Of a stretch of 64,000 nt of DNA, positions 25,576 to 34,492 are shown piece by piece. Position 1 is the stretch's first letter. Each line of letters begins with the position of its first letter. This DNA is from Hallerella sp964397425 (lineage in GTDB: Bacteria > Fibrobacterota > Fibrobacteria > Fibrobacterales > Fibrobacteraceae). The notes under the pieces were generated by a model. That model was not told the origin of the DNA. It saw nothing but the letters and a program-made list of their open reading frames with translations, and did not search any database. Made by a program: the position numbers and the translations under genes. The stretch spans positions 62,001 to 126,000 of the forward strand of contig CAYNID010000002.1 in NCBI GenBank assembly GCA_964397425.1, in the 5' to 3' direction.

Positions 25576-26557
25576 ATTTCGCATCCGTTTCTTGCCTTTT
25601 TCCGTTTTGGCTTTTTTGATCTTCGCCCAGGTGGCGTTTGCCGAGGATTATTTTAAGGCAGCCAATGAATTGTATGACAAAGGGGAATACAAACAAGCGG
25701 TGAAAATGTACCGGGCGGCAATTCAGGATGGCCGTTATGAACCATTTGCGTGGTTCAATTTGGGAAATACGCTCGTCCAACTGGGAAAAAACAACATCGC
25801 GATGGTGGCGTATCGGCGTACGGTCGAGCTGATGCCGGATTTTTCGAAGGCTTGGACTTTGCTTGGCGATCTGTATTATCTAGGTGGTGATTACGGTCTT
25901 GCCATCGTTTCGTATCGGCGTGCGTTGGACTTGGGCGAAAATTCGGACCACATCCATTACGCGCTTGGAGAATGTTTCATCAAATCGCACGGACTCGCTT
26001 TGGCGCAAAAACATTTTGAAGCGGCTACGCGTTTGAATCCCGACAGAATCGACGCGTGGTATGGCCTTGCCGAAGTTTATGAAAAATTGGGCGATTATGA
26101 ATTTGCCGTCAAGACGTTGAAACGCGCCGTCGACAATGCCGTTTCTGCCGGCGCAGACGTTCATTACACGCTTTCGCATTATTATTCTCAAATGGACTCC
26201 TCGAAAAAAGCCATCCGCGAAATGGAAAGCGGTCTTTTGACCGATCCGCAAAATACATCGGCACGGCGCTATTTGGCGCAAATGTATTTGAAAGATGCTT
26301 CTCCGTGGATGGCCATTTTTACGTTGGAAGAAGGCTTGCGGTTTTCAAAAGGCCGCGATTTGTTATACGTGGATTTGGGGCAAATCTATTTTTCTCAAAA
26401 TCGCTACGAAGAAGCTTTGGAAAATTACATGAACGCCTGGAAACTCGGAAACGCCCAGGGGCGTATTGGCGCGGAAAACGTCGGGAACGCTTACTATAAC
26501 GCTGGCGACGAGGCAAAATCCCAGGAAATCCATCAACGAATCATCGGGAAAAAATAA
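25565..26557 (+). CDS. Secreted TPR protein of the TonB2-like operon
   Basis: A 330-residue exported protein. The start is taken as TTG 25565, seven bases after AAGGAG, which overlaps the end of tonB by 11 bases and gives a signal peptide (FLPFSVLAFLIFAQVAFA). The body is a string of tetratricopeptide repeats (AWFNLGNTLVQLGKNNIAMVAYRRT, KAWTLLGDLYYLGGDYGLA, AWYGLAEVYEKLGDYEFA and more). A TPR gene at this position is characteristic of Vibrio-type TonB2 clusters, where it aids TonB2-dependent uptake; the same role here is inference. Confidence 0.87.
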   Translation: MFRKFRIRFLPFSVLAFLIFAQVAFAEDYFKAANELYDKGEYKQAVKMYRAAIQDGRYEPFAWFNLGNTLVQLGKNNIAMVAYRRTVELMPDFSKAWTLLGDLYYLGGDYGLAIVSYRRALDLGENSDHIHYALGECFIKSHGLALAQKHFEAATRLNPDRIDAWYGLAEVYEKLGDYEFAVKTLKRAVDNAVSAGADVHYTLSHYYSQMDSSKKAIREMESGLLTDPQNTSARRYLAQMYLKDASPWMAIFTLEEGLRFSKGRDLLYVDLGQIYFSQNRYEEALENYMNAWKLGNAQGRIGAENVGNAYYNAGDEAKSQEIHQRIIGKK

Positions 26558-27634
26558 ATGACAAAACGCATCAAAGTCTGGAAGTCCGAATCGCTCGATT
26601 CCGTAAACAGAACTGCCACGGATAAAATCCGCGAAGCGCTTGTTTTGGCAGCCAAAGGAGAACATCCGGCGACAAAAAAATCGGAAGAACTGTATGATTT
26701 CTTGGCTGACGAATTGGAAAGAATTGAAAAATTGGATTCCAGTCGTGATAAGTTGGAACTGCTTTCGTGGTGGATGAATTGCTGCGCTTATTTTGACATT
26801 TCGGAAGAAGATGATGAATTGTTCGGTGCCGAAAAAGACCTTGTACTGGAAATGGTGAATCATTTTGTGAGCACCGCCAAGGATTTTGACGACCGCCAAT
26901 TCCTCATGGACTTGATGCATGATTTAGCGGTTAATTCTGTTGGAGAAGACGAGCGGACGGAGCTGTTCCTTGCCGTGCCCGACTTCCTTTCGAAGGATGA
27001 AACCGGAGCTTTTGTAGAAAATGTCCTTGTGACGTTGGACCGGCATGAATTGGAAAATGAAGAAGAAATTTTCGCAGGCATTTTAGATATTGCCGATGTT
27101 TCTGGGGATGCAAAGCTATACGAAAAAATCTCGCTGGCGAGAGATCCCGATTGTGCAAATAAAACAAAAATTGACATTGCGAACGCTTATTACATACTTG
27201 ATGACGTGGCGAATGCGAAACGCCTGTTGGATTTAGTCGACAATCCGGAAGGGAATGACGAAGAGGAATTTTGGGATTTAAAAGTCGGAGTCCTTTTTAA
27301 GGAGAACAAGATGAAAGAGGCTTTGGCTTTGGCGGAAGCTCTTTATGAAAAATATCCCAAGGAATACCATTTGATGAGTCTTTGCCAAGTCGTTTCGCCT
27401 GAGCGCAAAGAAGAACTGTTGAATGCGCACGAAAAGTTCCGATTGGGCGAATCCGTGAACGAGAATTATGTCAACATGCTCATTTCCCTTGAAAGTTTTG
27501 ACAGGCTCGCCCATTATTTGGACGAACATCAGGACGCGATTCATCGGATGGATGGCGAAATTCGCGAACAGCTTGCAGAACGCCTGGATGCTGAAAAGCA
27601 CGGGGAGTTGGCGAAAAAACTCCGGAAAATTTGA
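26558..27634 (+). CDS. Acidic helical-repeat protein, unknown function
   Basis: A 358-residue, strongly acidic, helix-rich protein with no signal peptide or membrane segment. The ATG directly abuts the TPR gene's stop, so it is the seventh gene of the operon. The C-terminal half looks like degenerate TPRs (NAYYILDDVANAKRLLDLV, EEFWDLKVGVLFKENKMKEALALAEALYEKYPK). No enzyme motif seen. It may be a cytoplasmic partner or simply co-transcribed. Confidence 0.8.
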   Translation: MTKRIKVWKSESLDSVNRTATDKIREALVLAAKGEHPATKKSEELYDFLADELERIEKLDSSRDKLELLSWWMNCCAYFDISEEDDELFGAEKDLVLEMVNHFVSTAKDFDDRQFLMDLMHDLAVNSVGEDERTELFLAVPDFLSKDETGAFVENVLVTLDRHELENEEEIFAGILDIADVSGDAKLYEKISLARDPDCANKTKIDIANAYYILDDVANAKRLLDLVDNPEGNDEEEFWDLKVGVLFKENKMKEALALAEALYEKYPKEYHLMSLCQVVSPERKEELLNAHEKFRLGESVNENYVNMLISLESFDRLAHYLDEHQDAIHRMDGEIREQLAERLDAEKHGELAKKLRKI

Positions 27635-27665
27635 TCGCTGAAAGAATTGCTCTGTTCTTTGATGT

Positions 27666-27701
27666 GCCCCCAAAAGTTGACACAACTTTCGGGGGCTTTT
27701 T
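27666..27701 (+). terminator. Terminator of the TonB operon (also resembles an IS3-type end)
   Basis: A 13-base arm GCCCCCAAAAGTT and AACTTTCGGGGGC with one mismatch, a five-base loop and a T run. Position 32 bases after the last operon gene fits termination. The sequence also resembles the terminal repeats of IS3-family elements, and an IS3 relic begins just downstream, so the hairpin may be IS-derived. Confidence 0.75.
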
Positions 27702-27794
27702 ACAAGACGCACGCATAGAATGGGCGGAAGTCTTCGAACTTTACAGGACGGGAGATTCTTTAACAAGGATTGGTAACTCAAGAACGAAGGTTGC

Positions 27795-28078
27795 CGGAAA
27801 TCCTTGAAGGAGCAGAATATCATTCAAAGCATGAGCCAGAAGGGCAAGGCCTTGACAAAGTCATGATGGAGAACGTCTTCGGCGTAATGAAATCGGAATT
27901 CTTTTATCCAAACACCTTCAAGTACATGGAGCTCTTTAAGCGGGAACTTTGGGGGCGCATGGAGGATTACAACAAAAATGGATAAAGCGGCGTTTAAAGG
28001 AATGAGTCCGATGTAATATCGGACTCATCGCTGTTTTGCTCAACTTAAAACCGCCCCATTTTCGGGTTCCCGATTAAG
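27795..28078 (+). pseudogene. IS3-family transposase (OrfB C-terminal) relic
   Basis: Decayed 3' end of an IS3/IS150-type OrfB integrase. Translated pieces in three frames line up with the family: IIQSMSQKGKAL, then VMMENVFGVMKSEFFYPNTF and a YNK segment, then RLKGMSPM and YRTH. At least two frameshifts and an internal stop are needed to join them. No N-terminal part or complete inverted-repeat pair is seen. Confidence 0.75.
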
Positions 28079-28106
28079 CCGGGCTTTTGCGGTTAAAATT
28101 CAACCG

Positions 28107-29195
28107 TTATTTCAAGAACGAAAGAACGGCGTCGCCCATGCCGACTGTACCCACTTTCGTGTCGCCTTCTTTCCAAATTTCACCGGTGCGGAATCCGGCG
28201 GAAATGGTCTTTTCCACAGCGGATTCGATCGCTTTCGCCGCTTCTTCTTCTTTGAAAGAATAGCGGAGCATCAGCGCAACGGAAAGGATTTGGGCGAGCG
28301 GATTGGCGATGCCTTTACCGGCGATGTCCGGAGCGGAGCCACCGGCGGGTTCGTAAAGTCCAAAAGAGCCTTCCGCGATGGAAGCCGAGGGCAAAAGTCC
28401 CATGGAACCTGTGAGCATGGCGCATTCATCGGTGAGGATGTCGCCAAACAGATTCGGGCAAAGGAGCACGTCGAATTCGCGCGGGCGGCGGAGAAGCTGC
28501 ATCGCGGCGTTGTCTACGTAAAGGTGTTCAAGTTCAATTTCCGGAAATTCGTTGGCGTGGATTTCTTTGACGATTTCGCGCCAGAAAACGCTTGTGGTGA
28601 GAACGTTTGCCTTGTCGATGCTGGCCACTTTTTTGTTCCGCGTTTTGGCGGCTTCAAAGGCGAATCGGGCAATGCGTTCGACTTCGTAACGGCTGTATTT
28701 CATCGTGTCGAATCCGATTTCGTCTTTTCCCGAACCTTCTCGGCCTTTCGGCTGGCCAAAGTAAACGTCTCCGGTGAGTTCGCGGACGGTGAGGATGTTG
28801 AAACCATCGCCGACAATGTCGGAGCGGAGCGGACAGGCTGGGGCGAGTTCCTTGTAAACGCGGGCCGGACGGAGGTTGCAGAAGAGTTTAAAGTGCTTGC
28901 GCAGCGGAAGAAGCGCGCCGCGTTCCGGCTGAAGGTTCGGCGGCAGGGATTCCCACTTGGGACCGCCAACGGAGCCGAAAAGAATCGCATCGGCAGCTTC
29001 GCCCGTTTTGAGCGTGCTTTCGGGAAGCGGATTCTGGAAATGATCGTAGGCGATTCCGCCGACATCGGCCCATTCCTTTTCTGTTTGGAATCCGAATTTG
29101 TCCGCGGCGGCATCGAGGACCCGGACGGCTTCTTTCATGACTTCGGGACCGATTCCATCGCCCGGGAGAACGGCAATCTTGTATGTTTTGCTCAT
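28107..29195 (-). CDS. leuB: 3-isopropylmalate dehydrogenase
   Basis: Oxidative decarboxylation of 3-isopropylmalate to 2-oxoisocaproate in leucine synthesis, cytoplasmic and NAD-dependent. The 362 residues include LPGDGIGPE, FGSVGGPKW, LRPARVY, VRELTGDVYFGQPKGR, the DKANVL and VDNAAMQL substrate/metal regions, PNLFGDILTDE and the EPAGGSAPDIAGKGIANP nucleotide-binding loop; length is typical. AAGGAA precedes the ATG. No other leu gene is adjacent. Confidence 0.97.
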   Translation of the reverse strand: MSKTYKIAVLPGDGIGPEVMKEAVRVLDAAADKFGFQTEKEWADVGGIAYDHFQNPLPESTLKTGEAADAILFGSVGGPKWESLPPNLQPERGALLPLRKHFKLFCNLRPARVYKELAPACPLRSDIVGDGFNILTVRELTGDVYFGQPKGREGSGKDEIGFDTMKYSRYEVERIARFAFEAAKTRNKKVASIDKANVLTTSVFWREIVKEIHANEFPEIELEHLYVDNAAMQLLRRPREFDVLLCPNLFGDILTDECAMLTGSMGLLPSASIAEGSFGLYEPAGGSAPDIAGKGIANPLAQILSVALMLRYSFKEEEAAKAIESAVEKTISAGFRTGEIWKEGDTKVGTVGMGDAVLSFLK

Positions 29196-29277
29196 AGTGA
29201 TTCCTTTGTAAAATTTTGACCGCGGAAAATGTAGTTAAAATTGCCGCATTCCCATTTGGTTAGAATAGAAAACGGCG

Positions 29278-31356
29278 TCAGCGGATGGAAATTTGACGGA
29301 GGAAGATGTCGCTTTGGGTAACGGCCCGGATCAAATAAACGCCATTCGGCAGGGAAGAAAGATCGTAGTCTCCTCTAGCGCTCCTGAGTGTTGAAATCTT
29401 TTGACCGCGCAGACTGTAAACTTCAACGGTTTGCGGATGCCCGCTCGGCACGTGAAGTGATTTCGAATTGGCGTGAAAATAAATCTGCGGAGGCGTTCGC
29501 GAGGCTTCCCAAATGGCGGCGGAATGTTCTGAAGAGCTGGACGCGTTTGATGAACCGCTCAAGGACTGGGTTGAGCTAGAAGATGCCGCACCGCTTGAAG
29601 AGCTGTTAAAACCGGAAGAAATTCCGCTGCTTGAAGAGGTTGAAGAACTGGAAAAAGCTGAGCTGCTGGAAGCGAAAACAATATCGCCGCTGCCCTGAAT
29701 CGTTTTTAATGCGCCAGTGTAAGCGACCAGCGCTTTTTTCAGCGCGGAATTCACCGCGTAAGAGGCGTCGTCCGAAACGTTGTCGAAGGTCCATTTGAAA
29801 TCGCCGCCGTTCATGCGGCCCGCGTATTTTTGCACGGTCAATTTGGCCGATTCCGGAGATTCGGCAGAATAAGAATACATTTGATTTCCCGTGTCAAAAT
29901 TGCTGTAATAATGTTCGCCCTTTTTGGATTTTACCGAAGCGGGAACAGTTTCTCCTGCGCTTTTGACAACGTAGGCATCGAAGTCGGTCATCGTGTTCAC
30001 GTTCATCGATGAAGCGGAGACGTTTTTTCCTTTGTTCACATAAGAATCCACCCCGTAGGGGATGAACGTGTAATCGCCTTCCATGTGGTTGTCGAACGCT
30101 TTGATGGTTCCGCCGTCTTCGCTTGAAAATGTGCCGTTGGCCGAATTGCTTTTTGACGAACCCGCATAAAGGTCGGAACCTTGCATTGACGTGAGCATGG
30201 GATATTTGCAGTTGCGGAAGAAATTTCTTTCCATGAATACGGAAGAGCCTAGAGTGCTCCCGGCGCCGTATTTGGAATTGCCATCGTAATAGTTGTTGTA
30301 AACGTGGGCGTTGTAAAAGCGGACTCGCGGATGGCGACTGTCGGAATGATCATACCAATTGTGATGGTAAGTGATGTAATAATCCGTGGAGTTGTAACTG
30401 TAGACATTTTCTTTGAGTCCCAGAAGGTTGCTTTTGCCGTTGTCCCAAAAATGATTGTAACTGAATGTGACGTAAGTTGATTTTTTGGCATCCAAAGCGC
30501 CGTCCCCTTTTGCCTGGTCCGCGTCGGAGCCGGCGTCGCCGTAGAAGAAATCGTTGTGGTGCACCCAGATGTAGGCGTTGTTCTGCTGGAGGCCGATGTT
30601 GTCACCTTCGCCGCTGTTGACGTTCATGATTCCCAAGTTGCGAATTTCGACGTTTTGGGCGTTTTTCAACCGGATGCCCCAACCGTTAACGGTGGCGTCT
30701 TCGCCGATGCCTTCAATGGTCAGTGCGGCGTTCTCGGAAAAGTCCAAATCAATCAAGGCGTCTCCGCTGACAAGGGAATCGGAATCGGTGATGTTTCCGA
30801 TGAGGCGAAAATCCATGGGGCGGGTTTCGTAGCCTTTTTTGAGGCAATTCAAAATGCCCTGAAAACTTTTGCAAGAACTCTTTCCGCCTTTGCTGTTTGT
30901 GGTCACGTCGAGGGAGATGGTTTCTTTTGTGTTTTCTGAAATGTAGAGGACGACGGCTCCGTTTTTGAGGGTGCCGTCTGTGTTGTAAGCTCCGGGAACG
31001 CGCCCATGCTGAAAGGCGAATCCCGTGCGGTCGTGGGGGAGCGCCTTGGCGGAAACGGTCGCGGTTTCTGTTGCGCTTTCTTGATGCTGAAGGATGGCTG
31101 CAACCCGAATGGTGTGATCGCCTTTTTGAACGCCGGGAATGTCGGCTCGGATATAGGCGGGATACGTGCGGATTAACGCATCGTCAATTTTTACTCCATC
31201 GCAATAGACATTGTACCCCGAAGCGCCGCTGACCGGAGACCATTTGGCGTAAACGGTTTCAAACCAGCCGCCGGATTCTTCGATGGTCAGGGCGTGGGAA
31301 GGGCTTTGGATAATTCCAAGTGCCGCGGCAAAAAGAAAAATGAATTTTTGATTCAT
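29278..31356 (-). CDS. Secreted pectate lyase, polysaccharide lyase family 1
   Basis: Calcium-dependent beta-elimination of polygalacturonate, extracellular. 692 residues: a signal peptide (to PSHA), a fibronectin-III-like domain (about 30-110), then a PL1 parallel beta-helix with WVHHNDFF, DGALDAKKSTYVTFSYNHF and the catalytic/substrate Arg region SRHPRVRF (about 342-347) followed by HVYNNYY. A Ser-rich linker (about 565-620) leads to a C-terminal ~65-residue module (VEVYSLRGQKIS, LSSLPNGVYLIR) of the secretion/sorting type seen on exported Fibrobacter enzymes. It has its own promoter with a palindromic operator. Confidence 0.93.
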   Translation of the reverse strand: MNQKFIFLFAAALGIIQSPSHALTIEESGGWFETVYAKWSPVSGASGYNVYCDGVKIDDALIRTYPAYIRADIPGVQKGDHTIRVAAILQHQESATETATVSAKALPHDRTGFAFQHGRVPGAYNTDGTLKNGAVVLYISENTKETISLDVTTNSKGGKSSCKSFQGILNCLKKGYETRPMDFRLIGNITDSDSLVSGDALIDLDFSENAALTIEGIGEDATVNGWGIRLKNAQNVEIRNLGIMNVNSGEGDNIGLQQNNAYIWVHHNDFFYGDAGSDADQAKGDGALDAKKSTYVTFSYNHFWDNGKSNLLGLKENVYSYNSTDYYITYHHNWYDHSDSRHPRVRFYNAHVYNNYYDGNSKYGAGSTLGSSVFMERNFFRNCKYPMLTSMQGSDLYAGSSKSNSANGTFSSEDGGTIKAFDNHMEGDYTFIPYGVDSYVNKGKNVSASSMNVNTMTDFDAYVVKSAGETVPASVKSKKGEHYYSNFDTGNQMYSYSAESPESAKLTVQKYAGRMNGGDFKWTFDNVSDDASYAVNSALKKALVAYTGALKTIQGSGDIVFASSSSAFSSSSTSSSSGISSGFNSSSSGAASSSSTQSLSGSSNASSSSEHSAAIWEASRTPPQIYFHANSKSLHVPSGHPQTVEVYSLRGQKISTLRSARGDYDLSSLPNGVYLIRAVTQSDIFLRQISIR

Positions 31357-31374
31357 GACTCCATCCTATGTTTG

Positions 31375-31427
31375 TTTTGAGAATGTTCTCAAAAATAAAT
31401 ATATACAAATGATAATTGATTTGTCAA
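31375..31427 (-). promoter_or_regulatory. Promoter and palindromic operator of the pectate lyase gene
   Basis: On the minus strand: TTGACA (31427-31422), a 16-base spacer and TATATA (31405-31400). Just downstream, over the expected transcription start, lies a 9+2+9 inverted repeat, TTTTGAGAA-TG-TTCTCAAAA (31375-31394). Position and symmetry suggest repression, perhaps by a LacI-type sugar sensor. A related half site (TGTTCTCA) occurs near 31508. Confidence 0.7.
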
Positions 31428-31576
31428 TGGCTTGTTTTGAATTTATTTTAAACCGCTGAAAATAAAGTGATTTGAAATTATTTCTTTCAAATGATCTTGC
31501 TAAAAATGTTCTCAGAAAATTTTCCGTAACAGCGGGGCGGTGGCGGAGTTTTTCCCTGATTTGTGAAAACTGCGCA

Positions 31577-31610
31577 TATCAAAAAACGTCCATTTGCAAA
31601 TGGACGTTTT
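31577..31610 (-). terminator. Rho-independent terminator of the gre-tatD operon
   Basis: A perfect palindrome with a 14-base arm, AAAACGTCCATTTG and its complement (31583-31610), continues into a T run on the minus strand, 33 bases after the TatD-family stop codon. Confidence 0.85.
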
Positions 31611-31642
31611 GAATTTGGGCTGGGAGAATGTTTTCGTTGAAG

Positions 31643-32419
31643 TTAAATGCCGTAACATTTCCGGGTGTTTTCCCGGATGGTGGACATCAATTCGTCGACG
31701 GGGACGTTTTTGATTTGGGCGAGGACTTTTCCGATTTCGGGAATCATTCCGGCGTGGCTCGGAGTGCCGCGAAACGGAACCGGTGCGAGGTAAGGCGCAT
31801 CGGTTTCGAGTAAAAGATTGTCTAGCGGAACGCGGCTTGCCGCCTCCCTGACGTTTTCTGCATTTTTAAATGTCAGGATTCCCGTAAATCCGATGTAAAC
31901 CCGGCAGGGAAGTTTCAAAACGGATTCGACAAAATGGGCGCTGGCTGTGCAGCTGTGCACGTGGAGCGTGGCTCCGTCTAAGTTGGCGTTCTGGAGAACT
32001 TCCAGGGATTCTTCTTCGGCTTCGCGCAAGTGCAAAACGAATGTTTTGCGAAAGGGCAGTCCCAATTGCAGCTGACGTGCGAAAACTTCGCGCTGTTTTT
32101 CGTGCGAGGCCCCTTCGTAATGAAAGTCAAAACCGATTTCGCCGATGCCCACGGTCTTGGGGTGAGCCCAAAGTTGCAACAGTTTTTTTTCTGCGCTGTC
32201 GTTGTAAGAGTCCGCGTTTTGCGGATGCACGCCGAAAGCCGCATAAACATCCGCATGTTCTTGGGAAAGATGTTGGGTGTAGTCAAAAGTCGCCTCTTCG
32301 CAGGAGACTTGAATGATGGCGTCTGGCCTTGGCGAAACGGAATTCCACCATGAGTCAAAACGGATTCCCGTATGTTCTTCAAAGGAATCCATGTGGCAAT
32401 GCGAATCGACGAAATTCAT
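31643..32419 (-). CDS. TatD family metal-dependent hydrolase (DNase)
   Basis: A 258-residue amidohydrolase-fold protein. The TatD signature residues are present: DSHCHMD at the N terminus, GVHPQNAD, GEIGFDFHY (metal Glu), FVLHLREAEEE, VHSCTAS and LLLETDAPYLAPVP. The family has 3'-5' exonuclease or deoxyribonuclease activity in DNA repair; cytoplasmic. Its ATG overlaps the stop of the gre gene (ATGA), making a two-gene operon. Confidence 0.93.
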   Translation of the reverse strand: MNFVDSHCHMDSFEEHTGIRFDSWWNSVSPRPDAIIQVSCEEATFDYTQHLSQEHADVYAAFGVHPQNADSYNDSAEKKLLQLWAHPKTVGIGEIGFDFHYEGASHEKQREVFARQLQLGLPFRKTFVLHLREAEEESLEVLQNANLDGATLHVHSCTASAHFVESVLKLPCRVYIGFTGILTFKNAENVREAASRVPLDNLLLETDAPYLAPVPFRGTPSHAGMIPEIGKVLAQIKNVPVDELMSTIRENTRKCYGI

Positions 32420-32886
32420 TTGTATGTTATCTCGATGACGGTGTATTCAACGGTGCCGCGGGGAATGGTGATGGGAACGAGGTCGCCTTGCTTTTTGCCG
32501 ATGAGGGCTGTACCCACGGGGGAACTGACGCTGATCTTTCCCTGCAAAGGGTCTATTTCTTGTACGCCGACAAGGGTGTAAGTGCGGACTCGGTTCGTTT
32601 TGGCCTCTTTGAGGGTGACTGTGGCGCCAAAGCGGATGGAACCGTCTTCGGGGGCGGCCGTTGTGACGACTTTGGCGTGATCCAGAATGCGGTCCAATTG
32701 GCGGAGACGCCTGTCGATATCGCGCAAGCGCATTTTTCCGTAAGTGTAGGCGGCGTTTTCGGAACGGTCGCCTTCGGCGGCGGCTGCTCCGACTTGTCGT
32801 TGCATTTCGGGGCGTTCGACGAATTTGAGGCGTTTCCACTCCTCCATCAATTTGTCGAAACCTTCTTTTGAAATAGGATCTGGCAT
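32416..32886 (-). CDS. GreA/GreB family transcription elongation factor
   Basis: A 156-residue factor that would stimulate transcript cleavage by backtracked RNA polymerase. The N-terminal coiled coil (ISKEGFDKLMEEWKRLK to RLRQLDRILDHAKVV, with the acidic tip region EGDRSENAAY) and the C-terminal FKBP-like domain (SVSSPVGTALIGKKQGDLVPI) are both complete. The ATG at 32886 matches the family length; the open frame extends upstream but without family-like sequence. Overlaps the TatD-family gene by four bases. Whether it is GreA or GreB cannot be decided by eye. Confidence 0.92.
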   Translation of the reverse strand: MPDPISKEGFDKLMEEWKRLKFVERPEMQRQVGAAAAEGDRSENAAYTYGKMRLRDIDRRLRQLDRILDHAKVVTTAAPEDGSIRFGATVTLKEAKTNRVRTYTLVGVQEIDPLQGKISVSSPVGTALIGKKQGDLVPITIPRGTVEYTVIEITYK

Positions 32887-32921
32887 GGGGCGCAATATAG
32901 AAATTTCTACATTGGAATCGT

Positions 32922-33767
32922 ATGCGCCCCGTTTTCGAGTTTTCCGAACTTTCTTATGCGTATCCGAAGTCGGATGCGTTGGCGTTGGATTCGGTGAATT
33001 TCGCCCTGTATCCGGGGGAATCTTTTGCCCTCTTGGGACCGAATGGTTCGGGAAAGACAACGTTGATGCGGATTCTTTGCGGCAGGATTTCACAAGCATC
33101 GGGGCGTGTGGATATTTCGGAGAATTTTCAAAAGGATGGGAAGCTGGATCTTTCGAAATGCGGAGTCCTGCTCGAAAATCCCGGAATTTATCCGAAGCTT
33201 TCTATCGAAGAATATCTGAAATTTTTCGCCGCTTTTTATGCCGTTCGCGACCAGGATGCGTCGATTCGGAATTTGGCCAAAAAGCTCGAATTGCCGAGGC
33301 TTTCGACTCCGATGGGGAGCCTCTCGCTTGGGACCCGTCAAAAAGTGCAAATTGCCCGCGCGCTGGTGCACAGCCCCTCCTTGTTGCTGTTGGACGAACC
33401 CGTCGCAAATTTGGATCCCTGCGCCCGGGAAGCGGTTTGGGCGATTCTCGAGGAATGGAAAAGGGAATGCGGGGGAACGCTTCTTGTGAGTTCGCATATT
33501 TTATCGGAAATGGAATCTGTGGCGACGACATTTGCCATTCTTTACAAGGGAAAAATTCTGTGCGAACAAAAAATGTCGGAGCTCCTTTCGGATGAATACC
33601 TGCTCCGCGTCAGGATTCCCTGCGGATGTTCTTTCCGGGAGCTTTATTCTGGAATCCCGTCCGGGGCGAAAGTTCTGCAGGTGGAAGCGGGCAAGAAATC
33701 TTTGAATTCTGTTTACCGGGAAGCCGTTGAACGCTTTGAACAAAAGCGCGTTGGGGGAGCGGAGTGA
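32922..33767 (+). CDS. ABC transporter ATP-binding protein (ABC-2 exporter type)
   Basis: A 281-residue ATPase with Walker A GPNGSGKTT (about 40), signature LSLGTRQKVQIARAL, Walker B LLLLDEPVANLD and switch His in VSSHIL. The last ~80 residues are the variable tail typical of ABC-2 exporter ATPases. Its stop overlaps the region of the next start, so it pairs with the downstream membrane protein. Substrate unknown. Confidence 0.92.
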   Translation: MRPVFEFSELSYAYPKSDALALDSVNFALYPGESFALLGPNGSGKTTLMRILCGRISQASGRVDISENFQKDGKLDLSKCGVLLENPGIYPKLSIEEYLKFFAAFYAVRDQDASIRNLAKKLELPRLSTPMGSLSLGTRQKVQIARALVHSPSLLLLDEPVANLDPCAREAVWAILEEWKRECGGTLLVSSHILSEMESVATTFAILYKGKILCEQKMSELLSDEYLLRVRIPCGCSFRELYSGIPSGAKVLQVEAGKKSLNSVYREAVERFEQKRVGGAE

Positions 33768-33769
33768 AT

Positions 33770-34417
33770 ATGAACAAAGCGGTTTGGCTTATCGCCAAAA
33801 ATGAATGCCGGATGATTCTGCGGGAACCGAAATTTCTGTTGCCGTTCCTTTTTCCGCCCGTTTTGCTGATCGGGTCGCAGCTGCTTTTGTTGCCGGGGGT
33901 GCGTTCTCCCGAAATTCTTTCGCGGATGATGCTTCTTTGCGCGGTGTTGATAGCCCCGATGATAATTCCGCTCGCGTCGGACAGCTTCGCCGGGGAACGG
34001 GAACGCGGCTCTCTAGAATTGTTGATGCTTCTCCCGGTGCGGCCTTCGGCTATTTTTTATGGCAAGCTTCTCGCCCTTTTGCCTGTGCCATTCTTCTTTG
34101 TCGTGCTTGCCGAAACGGCTTATGCGTGCTGTGCGGATTTTTGGAATTTTGCGGTTTGGGGAAAGTCCGTTTTGGCGGGAGTCGTGTCCGGTGTGCTCTT
34201 TTCTGGCATTTCGCTTTTTGTCTCGCTCCGCACAAAGACTGCCCGCACCGCAAATCAAATTTCGCTTCTATTCGTATTTTCCCTCCTGGTTCTGGTGAAC
34301 GCCCTGGCGGACGTTTATTTTTCAAACGCCATGGCTCCGGTTGTTTTTGTACTGGTGTCCGGGTTCCTGTTTGCCGCTATTTCCGCAATATCCTTTCGCC
34401 GCTTCCGGGAAAATTGA
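33770..34417 (+). CDS. ABC-2 type transporter permease
   Basis: A 215-residue membrane protein with about six hydrophobic helices, including the conserved ABC-2 stretch SDSFAGERERGSLELLMLLPVRPS. ATG 33770 has GGAG five bases upstream; an overlapping GTG at 33764 is an alternative. With the preceding ATPase it forms a probable exporter of unknown substrate. CcmB-like compactness is noted, but there are no cytochrome-maturation neighbours. Confidence 0.88.
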   Translation: MNKAVWLIAKNECRMILREPKFLLPFLFPPVLLIGSQLLLLPGVRSPEILSRMMLLCAVLIAPMIIPLASDSFAGERERGSLELLMLLPVRPSAIFYGKLLALLPVPFFFVVLAETAYACCADFWNFAVWGKSVLAGVVSGVLFSGISLFVSLRTKTARTANQISLLFVFSLLVLVNALADVYFSNAMAPVVFVLVSGFLFAAISAISFRRFREN

Positions 34418-34492
34418 ATGTTCGCCCAAGGTGAAAATTCCCTGCGCGATTAAAATTTTTAACTTTGGGCAAAACAAACAACAGGATGTTTT

